Origin: a virus
DNA length: 26,989 nucleotides
Direction: 5' to 3' (one strand)
Virus record (IMG/VR): IMGVR_UViG_3300040806_002115
Location: 1 to 26,989 of that record
Positions 16,801 to 24,015 of this stretch are shown here, piece after piece (position 1 is the stretch's first letter; each line of letters begins with the position of its first letter). The translations under genes and the position numbers were made by a program. Below the pieces are notes generated by a model. It was not told the DNA's origin and made no database searches. It was given only the letters and a program-made list of their open reading frames with translations.

Positions 16801-19132
16801 TAGAAGTATTATCTACAACTATAAAGCTTCCTGATATACTACCAGAAGTAAAATCATTAGCAGTTATTCCTGTACCTGTAATTGTATATTGAATTGATGT
16901 TCCGTTTGGAATATTTGTAGTTGTTAGATCAACATTAAATGTTCCTCCTTCATTAACAGATGTTGGAGAAGCTACAAGTGAATATGTAGGATCTAAAGAT
17001 GTATCATTAATAGTTATTGGATTTGATGTAATACTAGTACCATTTATACTTAATGTTAATTCTTCAGCACCTTCTGTAACAGCATCTTCTGCAATTACTA
17101 ATTCAATAATTGATTTATTATTATAACCTACATAAAAATTTTCGTTTAAATCTACTGTAGTGTCATTAACCTTTATAATAGAAAATATTGTATCAGGTCC
17201 TGAAGCAGACTCTTCCACTCCTAATCTATATGTATTTCCGTCTGTTGAAGTAAGTAATCCGTTTTCAGAAAAGGCAGAATCTGAATTATAATCGCCTACA
17301 ATTGTTGTATTCCAACGTAATCGATATCTATATCGTTGACCAGGAGCACTACTACCGGTTAATGTTCTAATTACTTCGTATGTATTACTAACATATCTTT
17401 CTTGCCATTGATATAGATTACTAATATCTGAAGTTGTAATTCCCGAAAGTGTAAACGGAATGTCTGTTCCTTCGTCTATATTTACTGTTGTAAGGGTGTA
17501 TCTTACTGTGCCGCCTTCGTTGATGCTGGTAACATTTTGAGATAGATAATATAACGGAATAGTAGTAGAAAGCGATACAGTACCAGATAACGATAAGGGT
17601 TGTTTTCCGTATTTCGAAAACATCATTCTATTAGGACTGCCCATTAATGATGTTTCGTATGCTGTATAATCTGAATCTAATCCTGTAGAATATAATACAT
17701 CTTTACTTTCAGCTATTAATTTATTTTTTATTTGTAACGGAGTTGCATTAGGGTCTACTTGTAAATGAAGTGCAATTAACCCAGCAACTTGAGGAGATGC
17801 CATACTTGTACCGCCGATGTTTGCAATTTTATACCCTGGAGTAAAATAATCTCCTGCACTTGAACCAAATACATTAGTGTCACTACAAGCACTTATTATA
17901 TCAGTTCCTGGTGCCCAGAAATTTGTGCCAGGTCCTTTATTACTACTACCTGCTGTTTTATCTCTAAATACTACACCATCTTGTTGTGTAGTACTATCTA
18001 CATTGCCTACAATAAATGCTTCTTCGCTATATGGACTAGATCCTTGATGATACTGAGTAGTAAGTCCACTAAAAGTTACTTCGTTGTTGTAATCAAGGCC
18101 TGTAGGCACATCTATTTTATAATATTGATTTCCTGATGCAATGCATACATGTATTCCTGCATCAATCATATCTTCAATCTCTGCATCAATTTGCGCTAAT
18201 CTTATGGGAATTCTTCTAGATGTGCCGCTTGCGCCGGTTAGTTGAGGGACTATGCCATACGTTTGCCATAACTGATTTTGTGTTTCACCGGTATAAGACC
18301 ACGGTGTTCCTCGATATGTTCCTCCAGTTGGATCAGTAGTAGTAATTGTTCTACCATATCCCCAACTCATATTTACTACTGTAGGACGTCCGTTAGTTTT
18401 TGCTAGGTGCCATAATCGAATCACATCAAAGCAGTCGGTTGTGCTTATGCCTCCATTTGGATCCGAAGGACCTTCTAATCCTGAAACTTTTACTGCATAT
18501 ATATTTGCATTTTTAGCCCAGCCATATGTTTTGCCTGCGGTAATTCCTGCGCAATGTGTTCCGTGTCCATGATAATCAGTATAATGTCCTGCAGGCATTG
18601 TGCCAGGTAATCCACTTTCGCTATACCAATCAAGTTCTATAAATCTACTGGCTCCTTGCATGTTTTGCCATTCTGGGTGATCGGCACTAGTACCTGTATC
18701 TTGTATTACTACATCGACATCAGTTCCATCAAGCCCATAAGGATAAAATCCATCTGGTGCAGTAGTTCCAGAAGAATACGAATTTATATCATCAATACAT
18801 CTTCTAAGACCCCAGTTTGCCTTTGTATTGTCTACTGCTGAAGTTTTATCAAAGTTAAATCCTTGTGTAAGATGAAGCATTTTATCTATACCGTCTTGTT
18901 GATCTATCGGTATTTCTACTGCTTCTACTCTTGGATCATTTTTTAATCTTTCAGCTTCTTCGTCACTTAATAGCCAGTTAGTCATTCTCTTGGAGCCCGG
19001 CCTAGAATTTGCAACATCTACTGATCTTTCAGGTATAAATTCGTTTCCGGTTGAGCTGGATAATTCTGTATCTAATTCTTCTAAATTATTATTTCTTTTT
19101 ACAACTACTACATATTCTTTTTCGGTGCTCAT
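13859..19132 (-). CDS. Giant subtilisin-type protease with Calx-beta-like repeats, nested domain and cupredoxin-like C-terminus
   Basis: A 1757-residue protein. Residues 1-100 resemble a short inhibitor-like lead. Residues 105-505 are an S8 peptidase with the triad D145 (VVIQDTGTS), H190 (GHGTHCAG) and S443 (GTSMASP), and oxyanion N335 (ASGNQ), so proteolysis is expected. From about 523 to 1645 lie seven Calx-beta-like repeats with recurring 'VNEG', 'TEGSE' and 'INDTS' turns, normally calcium-binding adhesion modules. Inside one repeat, residues about 1183-1488 are a separate helical domain with an EHVFHTLHMH cluster (1333-1342). Residues 1650-1757 are cupredoxin-like with H1699, C1744, H1747 and M1750. 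There is no signal peptide. The ATG overlaps the fibre stop (ATGA). It is most likely a tail-associated, receptor- or matrix-degrading protein. Confidence 0.9.
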   Translation of the reverse strand: MSTEKEYVVVVKRNNNLEELDTELSSSTGNEFIPERSVDVANSRPGSKRMTNWLLSDEEAERLKNDPRVEAVEIPIDQQDGIDKMLHLTQGFNFDKTSAVDNTKANWGLRRCIDDINSYSSGTTAPDGFYPYGLDGTDVDVVIQDTGTSADHPEWQNMQGASRFIELDWYSESGLPGTMPAGHYTDYHGHGTHCAGITAGKTYGWAKNANIYAVKVSGLEGPSDPNGGISTTDCFDVIRLWHLAKTNGRPTVVNMSWGYGRTITTTDPTGGTYRGTPWSYTGETQNQLWQTYGIVPQLTGASGTSRRIPIRLAQIDAEIEDMIDAGIHVCIASGNQYYKIDVPTGLDYNNEVTFSGLTTQYHQGSSPYSEEAFIVGNVDSTTQQDGVVFRDKTAGSSNKGPGTNFWAPGTDIISACSDTNVFGSSAGDYFTPGYKIANIGGTSMASPQVAGLIALHLQVDPNATPLQIKNKLIAESKDVLYSTGLDSDYTAYETSLMGSPNRMMFSKYGKQPLSLSGTVSLSTTIPLYYLSQNVTSINEGGTVRYTLTTVNIDEGTDIPFTLSGITTSDISNLYQWQERYVSNTYEVIRTLTGSSAPGQRYRYRLRWNTTIVGDYNSDSAFSENGLLTSTDGNTYRLGVEESASGPDTIFSIIKVNDTTVDLNENFYVGYNNKSIIELVIAEDAVTEGAEELTLSINGTSITSNPITINDTSLDPTYSLVASPTSVNEGGTFNVDLTTTNIPNGTSIQYTITGTGITANDFTSGSISGSFIVVDNTSNISFTLAEDLSTEGTETITLALNNGGDSVNITIIDTSTTPIVPTYTSLAADVETANEGDTITFTLNTSQIADSTTVGYTITGVSVDDINLVSLTGVFTIAGNTSTLSLNLVEDLDTEGTETLTITLDATDSNGNGTTSLSDNVLIADTSTAPPTYSLSSSVPDVNEGDSIVITLTTTDVADATSIPYTITGVDASDIDIALTGSFTITSNTDTLAINIAADATTEGSESLTLTLDGLGEDVSVVINDTSITGSPTYLLSSGSTTVNEGDSISILLNTTNVSNGTTIPYTITGIDASDLSSGSITGNFTVSSNFASLSFTFDEDITTEGSEVMNLALDNGEDDIDITINDTSTTPGGAAESYSLIASSSSLQEGEKTTFTLTTTNVADATSVPYTISGVNSSDLNTGPRASGAVGNTVGYGSNFFTREVRTAGVRLVSAGTVGGQTAVPDAFIEKVARMFQLFTDSAGAGINAGKQNQFIETLLGNTTSYHSPKPTIQRIARGAGGDYTPNFLDDAGIRSWGLEPLFDETVQNDMVWYLNSSGTPGTGDEDAQEVIEHVFHTLHMHGLDAATLKMYPSISSDWATSDLYNAMAEAFDAGKWDPSGYQSPSNAWKTDGDAFEVAVKEYLYLLNFCMFDYSTLWDGNSLAPEWTDDMRTPAGILANNPLGYALFNTHIADVISKPSLTTIRSIFQDGDVGDPTVAGASGYSADAPISLTGNFIVSSNTATLEINTAKDGTTDGDKTLAIALDNGESSTNVSITDSSQAVGPTYYAYPAAQSIDEGSALTVNVVTTDIANATTLYWSVTNASDFSTSSGNFTITSNAGSFSVTPTADEGTEGAENFQVQIRTGSTSGTIVYTTNPITINDTSLTPTADYTINVTNVGAGAYTMVGTDQNGAVNGNNVSLTFSQGDLIEFSVNAPGHPFLIKTVQGTGSSNQASGVTNAGAISGTVTWNTTGLTTGTYYYQCQAHDAMHGVITIN
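14669..15586 (-). other. Domain nested inside a Calx-beta-like repeat
   Basis: The repeat beginning near residue 1137 stops at SSDLNTG and resumes about 305 residues later with SLTGNFIVSS, where neighbouring repeats run straight through (for example ASDLSSG then SITGNFTVSS). The intervening segment is helical, not Calx-like, with a His-rich helix at 1333-1342. Two 60-nt blocks inside it (14941-15000, 15121-15180) are 47% GC by hand count, against 18% (17101-17160) and 35% (16021-16080) in flanking repeats, which suggests separate ancestry. Boundaries are approximate. Confidence 0.75.
15840..17080 (-). repeat. Tandem Calx-beta-like coding repeats
   Basis: DNA of the central repeat array of the protease gene. 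Units of about 300-315 nt recur with the same order of short motifs (NEG turn, YTITG strand, GNF strand, EGSE turn, INDTS end), and antisense reading frames stay open through them because of this regular composition. It is a protein-level repeat with moderate sequence divergence, not a CRISPR or identical DNA repeat. Confidence 0.75.
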
Positions 19133-20310
19133 GTTATGCTTCCTGTATCTAATTCAATCCAGTTTCCGTTTTGATATGCTTCTATTTTATTAGAAGTTGT
19201 ATTATATATCATATCTCCATTTGCTGAAATTAAACCATCTCTATCTGTATCACTAAAACTAGGCAATCTTAAAGGGCCGCCTGTAATAGATACACCGTCG
19301 CCTGTACTTATTGTTAATCTTGCTGCTGTTTCTAATTCAGCATTTCCTATTCCTGTATTTTTTAATGAGCTTGTTTCTATTGTATTTGCAATGAGATCTC
19401 CGAGTATTAAATCTGTCCCGGATTGTATGCTAGGAGGATCTACAAAGGTTACTACTCCGCTACCGTTAGTTTGTAAAAATTGTCCAGTATCGCCATCTGT
19501 TACTCCTAAATCAAAAAATTCAGTTGGTTTTGGTCTTACAAACGATCCGCTTGACTCTACATAAACATATAATAGTTCATCATCACTATCAAACCATAAA
19601 GTACCATTTGTAGCTTCAGATGGTTGCGATGGACTAACTGTAATATTTGCTCCGCTATCATCGGCGCCGCTGCCTGTTCCTGGCATACTCACAGTTATAG
19701 TATTTCCCATAAGTGTATGATTTTGACACCAATAATAAAGTGTTTCAGGAGTTGACGTTGTTACTGTAATTTGTACTTGTCTTGTTTTAGATCTTTGAAA
19801 ATCTCTCCAGTATTCTGCTTGTGTTACTTCTTCACCGTTTAGAATATATATTACATTTTCTAAATACGATGTGCCGCCGCCGAGTTCGCCACTAGCGTTG
19901 TCTGAACTAAAATTTAACGGGTGTTGATTATTTTCACCACCTTCAACATTTGGAAAATATACATTTGTTTGATCTGTTTGATCAAAAACATAAGTGTAAC
20001 CTACTACCATTGATATTGCGGGCTTATACTCTCCGTTTAGCACATACTTGTTTCCGGAATCACCACCTTGTGGGCCTGTAATAGTTACATTATATTTTAC
20101 AGTTGCTATCTCTTTTGCAGCAATATTTCTAGGTAACGATTCGTCAGTAAGTACTTCAAATCCGCCTCGGTTTATAGTTCTGCCACTATACACTCTTAAA
20201 GTATTTGTTTCTTTACTAAAAAATACCTCACCGCTAGAACCTGTAGCTCTATCTAAAAATTCTTTTGCTCTAGGAATTATCCTTATACGATCAACAATAG
20301 GTGATGCCAT
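19129..20310 (-). CDS. Fibre-like virion protein with cupredoxin-like domain
   Basis: A 393-residue protein. Residues 1-55 hold a hairpin typical of phage fibre or structural proteins (GEVFFSKETNTLRVYSG). Residues about 70-210 are a cupredoxin-like beta barrel with potential type-1 copper ligands H130 (NNQHPLNF), C195 and H198 (YYWCQNH) and M201. Residues 225-260 and 360-390 repeat the hairpin (GTLWFDSDDELLYVYV; GDMIYNTTSNKIEAYQNGNW), and the region between is beta-rich and possibly trimeric. A late-promoter octamer is at 20334-20341. Its stop overlaps the protease ATG, so the two are likely made together and may form one tail-side assembly. The virion role is inferred. Confidence 0.8.
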   Translation of the reverse strand: MASPIVDRIRIIPRAKEFLDRATGSSGEVFFSKETNTLRVYSGRTINRGGFEVLTDESLPRNIAAKEIATVKYNVTITGPQGGDSGNKYVLNGEYKPAISMVVGYTYVFDQTDQTNVYFPNVEGGENNQHPLNFSSDNASGELGGGTSYLENVIYILNGEEVTQAEYWRDFQRSKTRQVQITVTTSTPETLYYWCQNHTLMGNTITVSMPGTGSGADDSGANITVSPSQPSEATNGTLWFDSDDELLYVYVESSGSFVRPKPTEFFDLGVTDGDTGQFLQTNGSGVVTFVDPPSIQSGTDLILGDLIANTIETSSLKNTGIGNAELETAARLTISTGDGVSITGGPLRLPSFSDTDRDGLISANGDMIYNTTSNKIEAYQNGNWIELDTGSIT

Positions 20311-20333
20311 CTATATTCTCCATTCGATATTAT

Positions 20334-20341
20334 TATTTATC
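20334..20341 (-). promoter_or_regulatory. Late-promoter-like octamer (GATAAATA) before fibre/protease unit
   Basis: Minus-strand GATAAATA, 23 nt upstream of the fibre-like gene, lying in the 37-nt gap after the halogenase gene. It would drive the fibre-protease pair as a late transcript. Confidence 0.55.
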
Positions 20342-20347
20342 GTATAT

Positions 20348-21877
20348 TTAATCTAGTTGTCCTGTATATTCCCATAATATATTTTCTTGTTTAATAGTTT
20401 CTGTAAACTGATCAAATCTATAATTAGCACGATATATTCTTTCTACTCTATCATGTAATTCTTTAAGTTCTTGCTGTGCTTGATTTATACTAAAATCGTT
20501 TAGATATTTCGAACAAACTTCAGGTGAAAGTTGACCAGTTTGTATTAATATATAGCTCCACAATTGCCATCCTGCTGCTCCGGGATACGACGGAAAATCA
20601 TAAAGTGTTGGCATTTTAGTTTTACACATTTCTCGAATCATTTTTGAAAATTCTGTTTCAATTGCGCCGCTTGTAATGTATTTCCAAAATTCACTATCTG
20701 TACGTCCGCCCATATAATGTGCTACAAGAAAATCTTTAAAATCGTCAAACATTTTGTTTACTCTTTTATTGTATGCTTTAATACATGCAGGATTTAAAGT
20801 TGTTTCTAAATCATCTTTTAAGTATTCAAATGCAAAGTATTTAAGTTGTACAATTGCGCCATGAATTGAAGTAGCTTCTAAAGGTTCTGCAAAAGTGCTA
20901 CTAAGCCCAATGGTTAAACAATTCTTAACCCATGTATTTTCTAGTCTTCCAGTATCAAAAGTAAATGGATCTCTTAATGGTTCAATTTTTCTACCAAGAG
21001 TTTTCTCAATTTCATTTAATGCTTCGTCGTCACTTATAAAATCACTACAATATGTATAGCCGCAGCCTTTCCTTGTTTGTATAGAAGCTTGCCACATCCA
21101 GCCGGCTGATAGCGCCTGAGCTTCTGTATAAGGATCTGGTTTTGTAGTGTCGTTGTACTGTAAGAAGAAGGGTATAGCTCTATCAACAGGTAAATTTTCT
21201 TTATAACAAATCCATTTTGTTCCTAATTTATTAGCTAGTATTCGTCTAAATCCTGAACAATCTATATAGAAATCAGAGTCTATAATTGTTTCATTATCTA
21301 ATATCAGCTTGTCTATTCTTCCCTTTTCGTCTTGTGTTACTTCATTTATTATTGCATCAATTAATTCAACATTTTCATAACGTGTGCAAACTTTTTGTAA
21401 GTAATCGGCTACTAGTCTTGCATCAAAATGCCATGCATGTGTCTGTTCTTCATAAGTTCCTGTTCTTTTAAGTATAGGCGCTGTTCTAGCTTCCATTAGA
21501 CACCCAAAATATGTACCTCTATGTAAATTTTGTTTATCGTTTACTGCTAAGAATGAAGTTACACTATCAGGTAAATTTAAAGCAGTTGGAGTTCCGTCTA
21601 TCGGCGCAAAGTAATTATAATCCTTTACCCAATCTTTATGCAATATTCCATACTTAGGCATTGCAGCTGTCTTTTTTACAAAATCTAACGGATCGATACC
21701 AAAGTCACCGTAAGTTCCTAATATAAAATCCATTAGTTCTCCAGTTACTCCTTCGCCGGCTCCGAGTATTCCAATTTTACTCGATGCAACTATTTTAATT
21801 TTTGCATTTGAATTATGTGCTAAAAATAAAGCCGATATCCATCCTGCTGTACCGCCGCCGACTACTGTAATTTCCAT
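20348..21877 (-). CDS. Tryptophan-halogenase-like flavoprotein, divergent
   Basis: A 509-residue member of the flavin-dependent halogenase family (PF04820 type). It has the FAD-binding GGGTAG (7-12), the halogenase lysine position K75 in MPKYGI, DCSGFRR (206-212) and EPLEATSI (331-338). In typical members the chloride-site Ser-Thr pair follows this Glu; here Ser is Ala335. The usual WxWxIP motif is WMWQAS (260-265). Such enzymes use FADH2 and O2 to make hypohalous acid, passed to the lysine for halogenation. The substitutions may mean altered halide or substrate, or another oxidation. The phage halogenase VirX1 of a cyanophage, which iodinates varied compounds, shows phage members can be active. 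Divergent from the oxygenase operon; late box at 21927-21934. Confidence 0.88.
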   Translation of the reverse strand: MEITVVGGGTAGWISALFLAHNSNAKIKIVASSKIGILGAGEGVTGELMDFILGTYGDFGIDPLDFVKKTAAMPKYGILHKDWVKDYNYFAPIDGTPTALNLPDSVTSFLAVNDKQNLHRGTYFGCLMEARTAPILKRTGTYEEQTHAWHFDARLVADYLQKVCTRYENVELIDAIINEVTQDEKGRIDKLILDNETIIDSDFYIDCSGFRRILANKLGTKWICYKENLPVDRAIPFFLQYNDTTKPDPYTEAQALSAGWMWQASIQTRKGCGYTYCSDFISDDEALNEIEKTLGRKIEPLRDPFTFDTGRLENTWVKNCLTIGLSSTFAEPLEATSIHGAIVQLKYFAFEYLKDDLETTLNPACIKAYNKRVNKMFDDFKDFLVAHYMGGRTDSEFWKYITSGAIETEFSKMIREMCKTKMPTLYDFPSYPGAAGWQLWSYILIQTGQLSPEVCSKYLNDFSINQAQQELKELHDRVERIYRANYRFDQFTETIKQENILWEYTGQLD

Positions 21878-21926
21878 AAATTATCCTTTTATATAAGTAT
21901 GTATCTAAAAAATTAACTGGGTACTT

Positions 21927-21941
21927 TATTTATGGTAAATA
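21927..21941. promoter_or_regulatory. Late-type boxes between divergent halogenase and oxygenase genes
   Basis: Minus CATAAATA (21927-21934) fits the halogenase at 21877. On plus, GGTAAATA (21934-21941) overlaps it head to head, but lies only about 18 nt from the oxygenase start, so a usual start site would leave little leader. The minus box is the more credible one. Confidence 0.4.
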
Positions 21942-21958
21942 CTTTGCAAGGAGTTCAT

Positions 21959-22558
21959 ATGGAATTAAATTTTGAATATCTTTTTTCAACATATCTAACT
22001 ACTTTAAAAAATCTTAATATTGATAATGATTCTTTAGAAGAGTATGCATACTTGCAAAGAGAAAACGATAACGGTGTAGAAAAAAGTAACTGGAAGGGCT
22101 GGCAAAGCGACACTTTAGAAGAACAAAATTCTGAAGTTGAAAAGCTATGTTCTATAATAGAAGACGCATGTAATGAATTAAAAAATAACTTAGGATTTAA
22201 AAAACACTTAATTCCAAAAATAAACAATATATGGCTCAATATTAATTCTAACGGATCTTTTAATCGCCCACATTTACATCCTGGTAGTATATTTTCTGGA
22301 ACGTATTATATAAAAAAATCAGCAGAAGATGGAAATATAGTATTTACTACACCTTGTGTGCAGCAACAATATCATATAGAAAAAGAGTTAATAGACCAAT
22401 TTCATCCTACAACATCAAGTGTATATACTATTCCCGCAGAACCTGGTACAATGATATTATTTCCGTCATGGGTAGAGCATTTTGTTGAACCGAACAACAC
22501 AGATGTAGATAGAATTTCCATTGCATTTAACGTAGCATTATTAGAGGATAAAAAATGA
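21959..22558 (+). CDS. 2OG-Fe(II) oxygenase (PF13759 type)
   Basis: A 199-residue protein with a good match to this family. WLNINSNGSFNRPHLHPGS (92-110) carries H105 and H107, then FSGTYYIKK, a GNIVFTTP strand, and FPSWVEHFVEP (168-178) with H174 and R185 (RISIAFN). These give a likely iron site and 2-oxoglutarate arginine, so a hydroxylase or related oxidation is expected; the substrate is unknown. I start at ATG 21959 because AAGGAG sits 5 nt upstream; an ATG nine codons earlier lies inside the putative promoter. It overlaps the second halogenase start (ATGA), so both are translated together. Confidence 0.88.
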   Translation: MELNFEYLFSTYLTTLKNLNIDNDSLEEYAYLQRENDNGVEKSNWKGWQSDTLEEQNSEVEKLCSIIEDACNELKNNLGFKKHLIPKINNIWLNINSNGSFNRPHLHPGSIFSGTYYIKKSAEDGNIVFTTPCVQQQYHIEKELIDQFHPTTSSVYTIPAEPGTMILFPSWVEHFVEPNNTDVDRISIAFNVALLEDKK

Positions 22559-24015
22559 AAAATTTAGTGATTGCAGGCGGCGGCACTGCAGGCTGGTTTG
22601 CAGCATTGTATATGAAAAAAATATTTCCACAGTCTAATGTAACTGTAATACAAAATAAAGAAATAGGAATAATAGGTGTAGGCGAAGCAACAACACCAAA
22701 AATTTTAGATTTTTTAGATTCATTAGGTATACACCCACTAGATATAATACCTCATATAAAAGGCGGAATAAAAAACGGAATAAATTTTGAAAATTGGAAC
22801 GGCGACGGAAACCGCTACATGCATGCGTTTGATGATAAACTAGTTGATTTTAAAATAGATAATATTTTTGACTCAAAATGTTTAGATTATTATCATAAAC
22901 TTTTAATATCAAAGAACTTACCTTTTGACGAATATATATACCAAACAAAAATAGCATATCAAAATAAAGTAGATATTTATAATACAGACTGGGCGTTACA
23001 TTTTGATGCTGCCGAAATGGCTTCTTATTTAAACAAAATAGGAATTGAAAGAGGTATTAATGTTGTTGAAGATAAAATTATAGGTGTTGAATCAGATGAT
23101 AGAAATTTTGTATCTATAATAAAATTAGAATCTGGCAAAGATTTAAATTGTGATTTTGTTTTCGACTGTACAGGATTTAGAAGAGAAATAATAGGAAAAT
23201 TTTACAAAGAAGACTGGATTAGTTTTAGAGATTATATGCCTATGAAAAAAGGTATACATTTTTGGTTGCCGCAGCAAGACGATGTAGAACCGTTTACTAG
23301 TGCTATTGCATTAAAATACGGGTGGAGTTGGAAAATACCATTACCGCATAGAATAGGATCAGGTTATATATACGATTCAGATTATATTTCAGATGAAGAA
23401 GCATTACTCGAAGCAGAAGAGTTTTATAATCAGAAATTAGATGTTAGAAGAACTATTCCATTTGATCCGGGAAGATTTAAAAATTTATGGGTTAAAAATT
23501 GTATTGCACTAGGTCTTGCTGGTAGTTTCTTAGAACCTTTAGAGTCAACTTCTATATGGCAAACTCTAAACCAATTAGAAGAGTTAAAACATTTCTTAAA
23601 TGACCTTGATAAAGACACTCCTAGAGATTTATATAACGAAATGATTGGAAATAGTATTGAATATAAATCGTTATTTGTATACTTACATTATTTTACAAAA
23701 CGATCAGATACGTTGTTTTGGAAGGAATTTAAAGAAAAACATCCTGTACCAGAAAAATGGAAACATATTTTTGACAAACTTAAAGCAGGGGATTTAAGAT
23801 TTATGGATATCGGTAATATAAAAATTCCAGGACACTTTGGATTAACAAGTTATACACAGGTAGGACACGGTTTAGAATATATAGATTCTATTAATATGGA
23901 TAATTATCAAAATATAAATCCTAGCATCGAAGAATATAAAAATCTTATAGACGAAAAAGATAAAACTACAGCAGTTAATCATACACAGTTTTTAAAGTGG
24001 CTAGAAACTAGATGA
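22555..24015 (+). CDS. Tryptophan halogenase, canonical motifs
   Basis: A 486-residue flavin-dependent halogenase. It keeps the family hallmarks: GGGTAG (8-13), GVGEATTP (41-48), the catalytic lysine K73 in IKNGINFENW, WSWKIP (257-262) as the exact WxWxIP motif, and E330-S331-T332 in EPLESTSI, which corresponds to the glutamate and chloride-binding pair of PrnA. It should therefore chlorinate or brominate an electron-rich ring when given FADH2 and halide; no flavin reductase is visible nearby, so the host's would be used. Substrate is not deducible. It is flanked by an oxygenase (ATGA overlap) and a carbamoyltransferase (ATGA overlap). It differs clearly from the divergent halogenase at 20348-21877, so it is not a recent copy. 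Confidence 0.92.
   Translation: MKNLVIAGGGTAGWFAALYMKKIFPQSNVTVIQNKEIGIIGVGEATTPKILDFLDSLGIHPLDIIPHIKGGIKNGINFENWNGDGNRYMHAFDDKLVDFKIDNIFDSKCLDYYHKLLISKNLPFDEYIYQTKIAYQNKVDIYNTDWALHFDAAEMASYLNKIGIERGINVVEDKIIGVESDDRNFVSIIKLESGKDLNCDFVFDCTGFRREIIGKFYKEDWISFRDYMPMKKGIHFWLPQQDDVEPFTSAIALKYGWSWKIPLPHRIGSGYIYDSDYISDEEALLEAEEFYNQKLDVRRTIPFDPGRFKNLWVKNCIALGLAGSFLEPLESTSIWQTLNQLEELKHFLNDLDKDTPRDLYNEMIGNSIEYKSLFVYLHYFTKRSDTLFWKEFKEKHPVPEKWKHIFDKLKAGDLRFMDIGNIKIPGHFGLTSYTQVGHGLEYIDSINMDNYQNINPSIEEYKNLIDEKDKTTAVNHTQFLKWLETR

Noticed and set aside
15840-17080. Possible CRISPR or DNA repeat array
   Set aside because: Period of about 300 nt, diverged units, and in-frame protein repeats; no short identical repeats with unique spacers.
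21932-21958. Earlier ATG for the 2OG oxygenase
   Set aside because: It overlaps the divergent promoter boxes and lacks a ribosome site, whereas ATG 21959 has AAGGAG 5 nt upstream.
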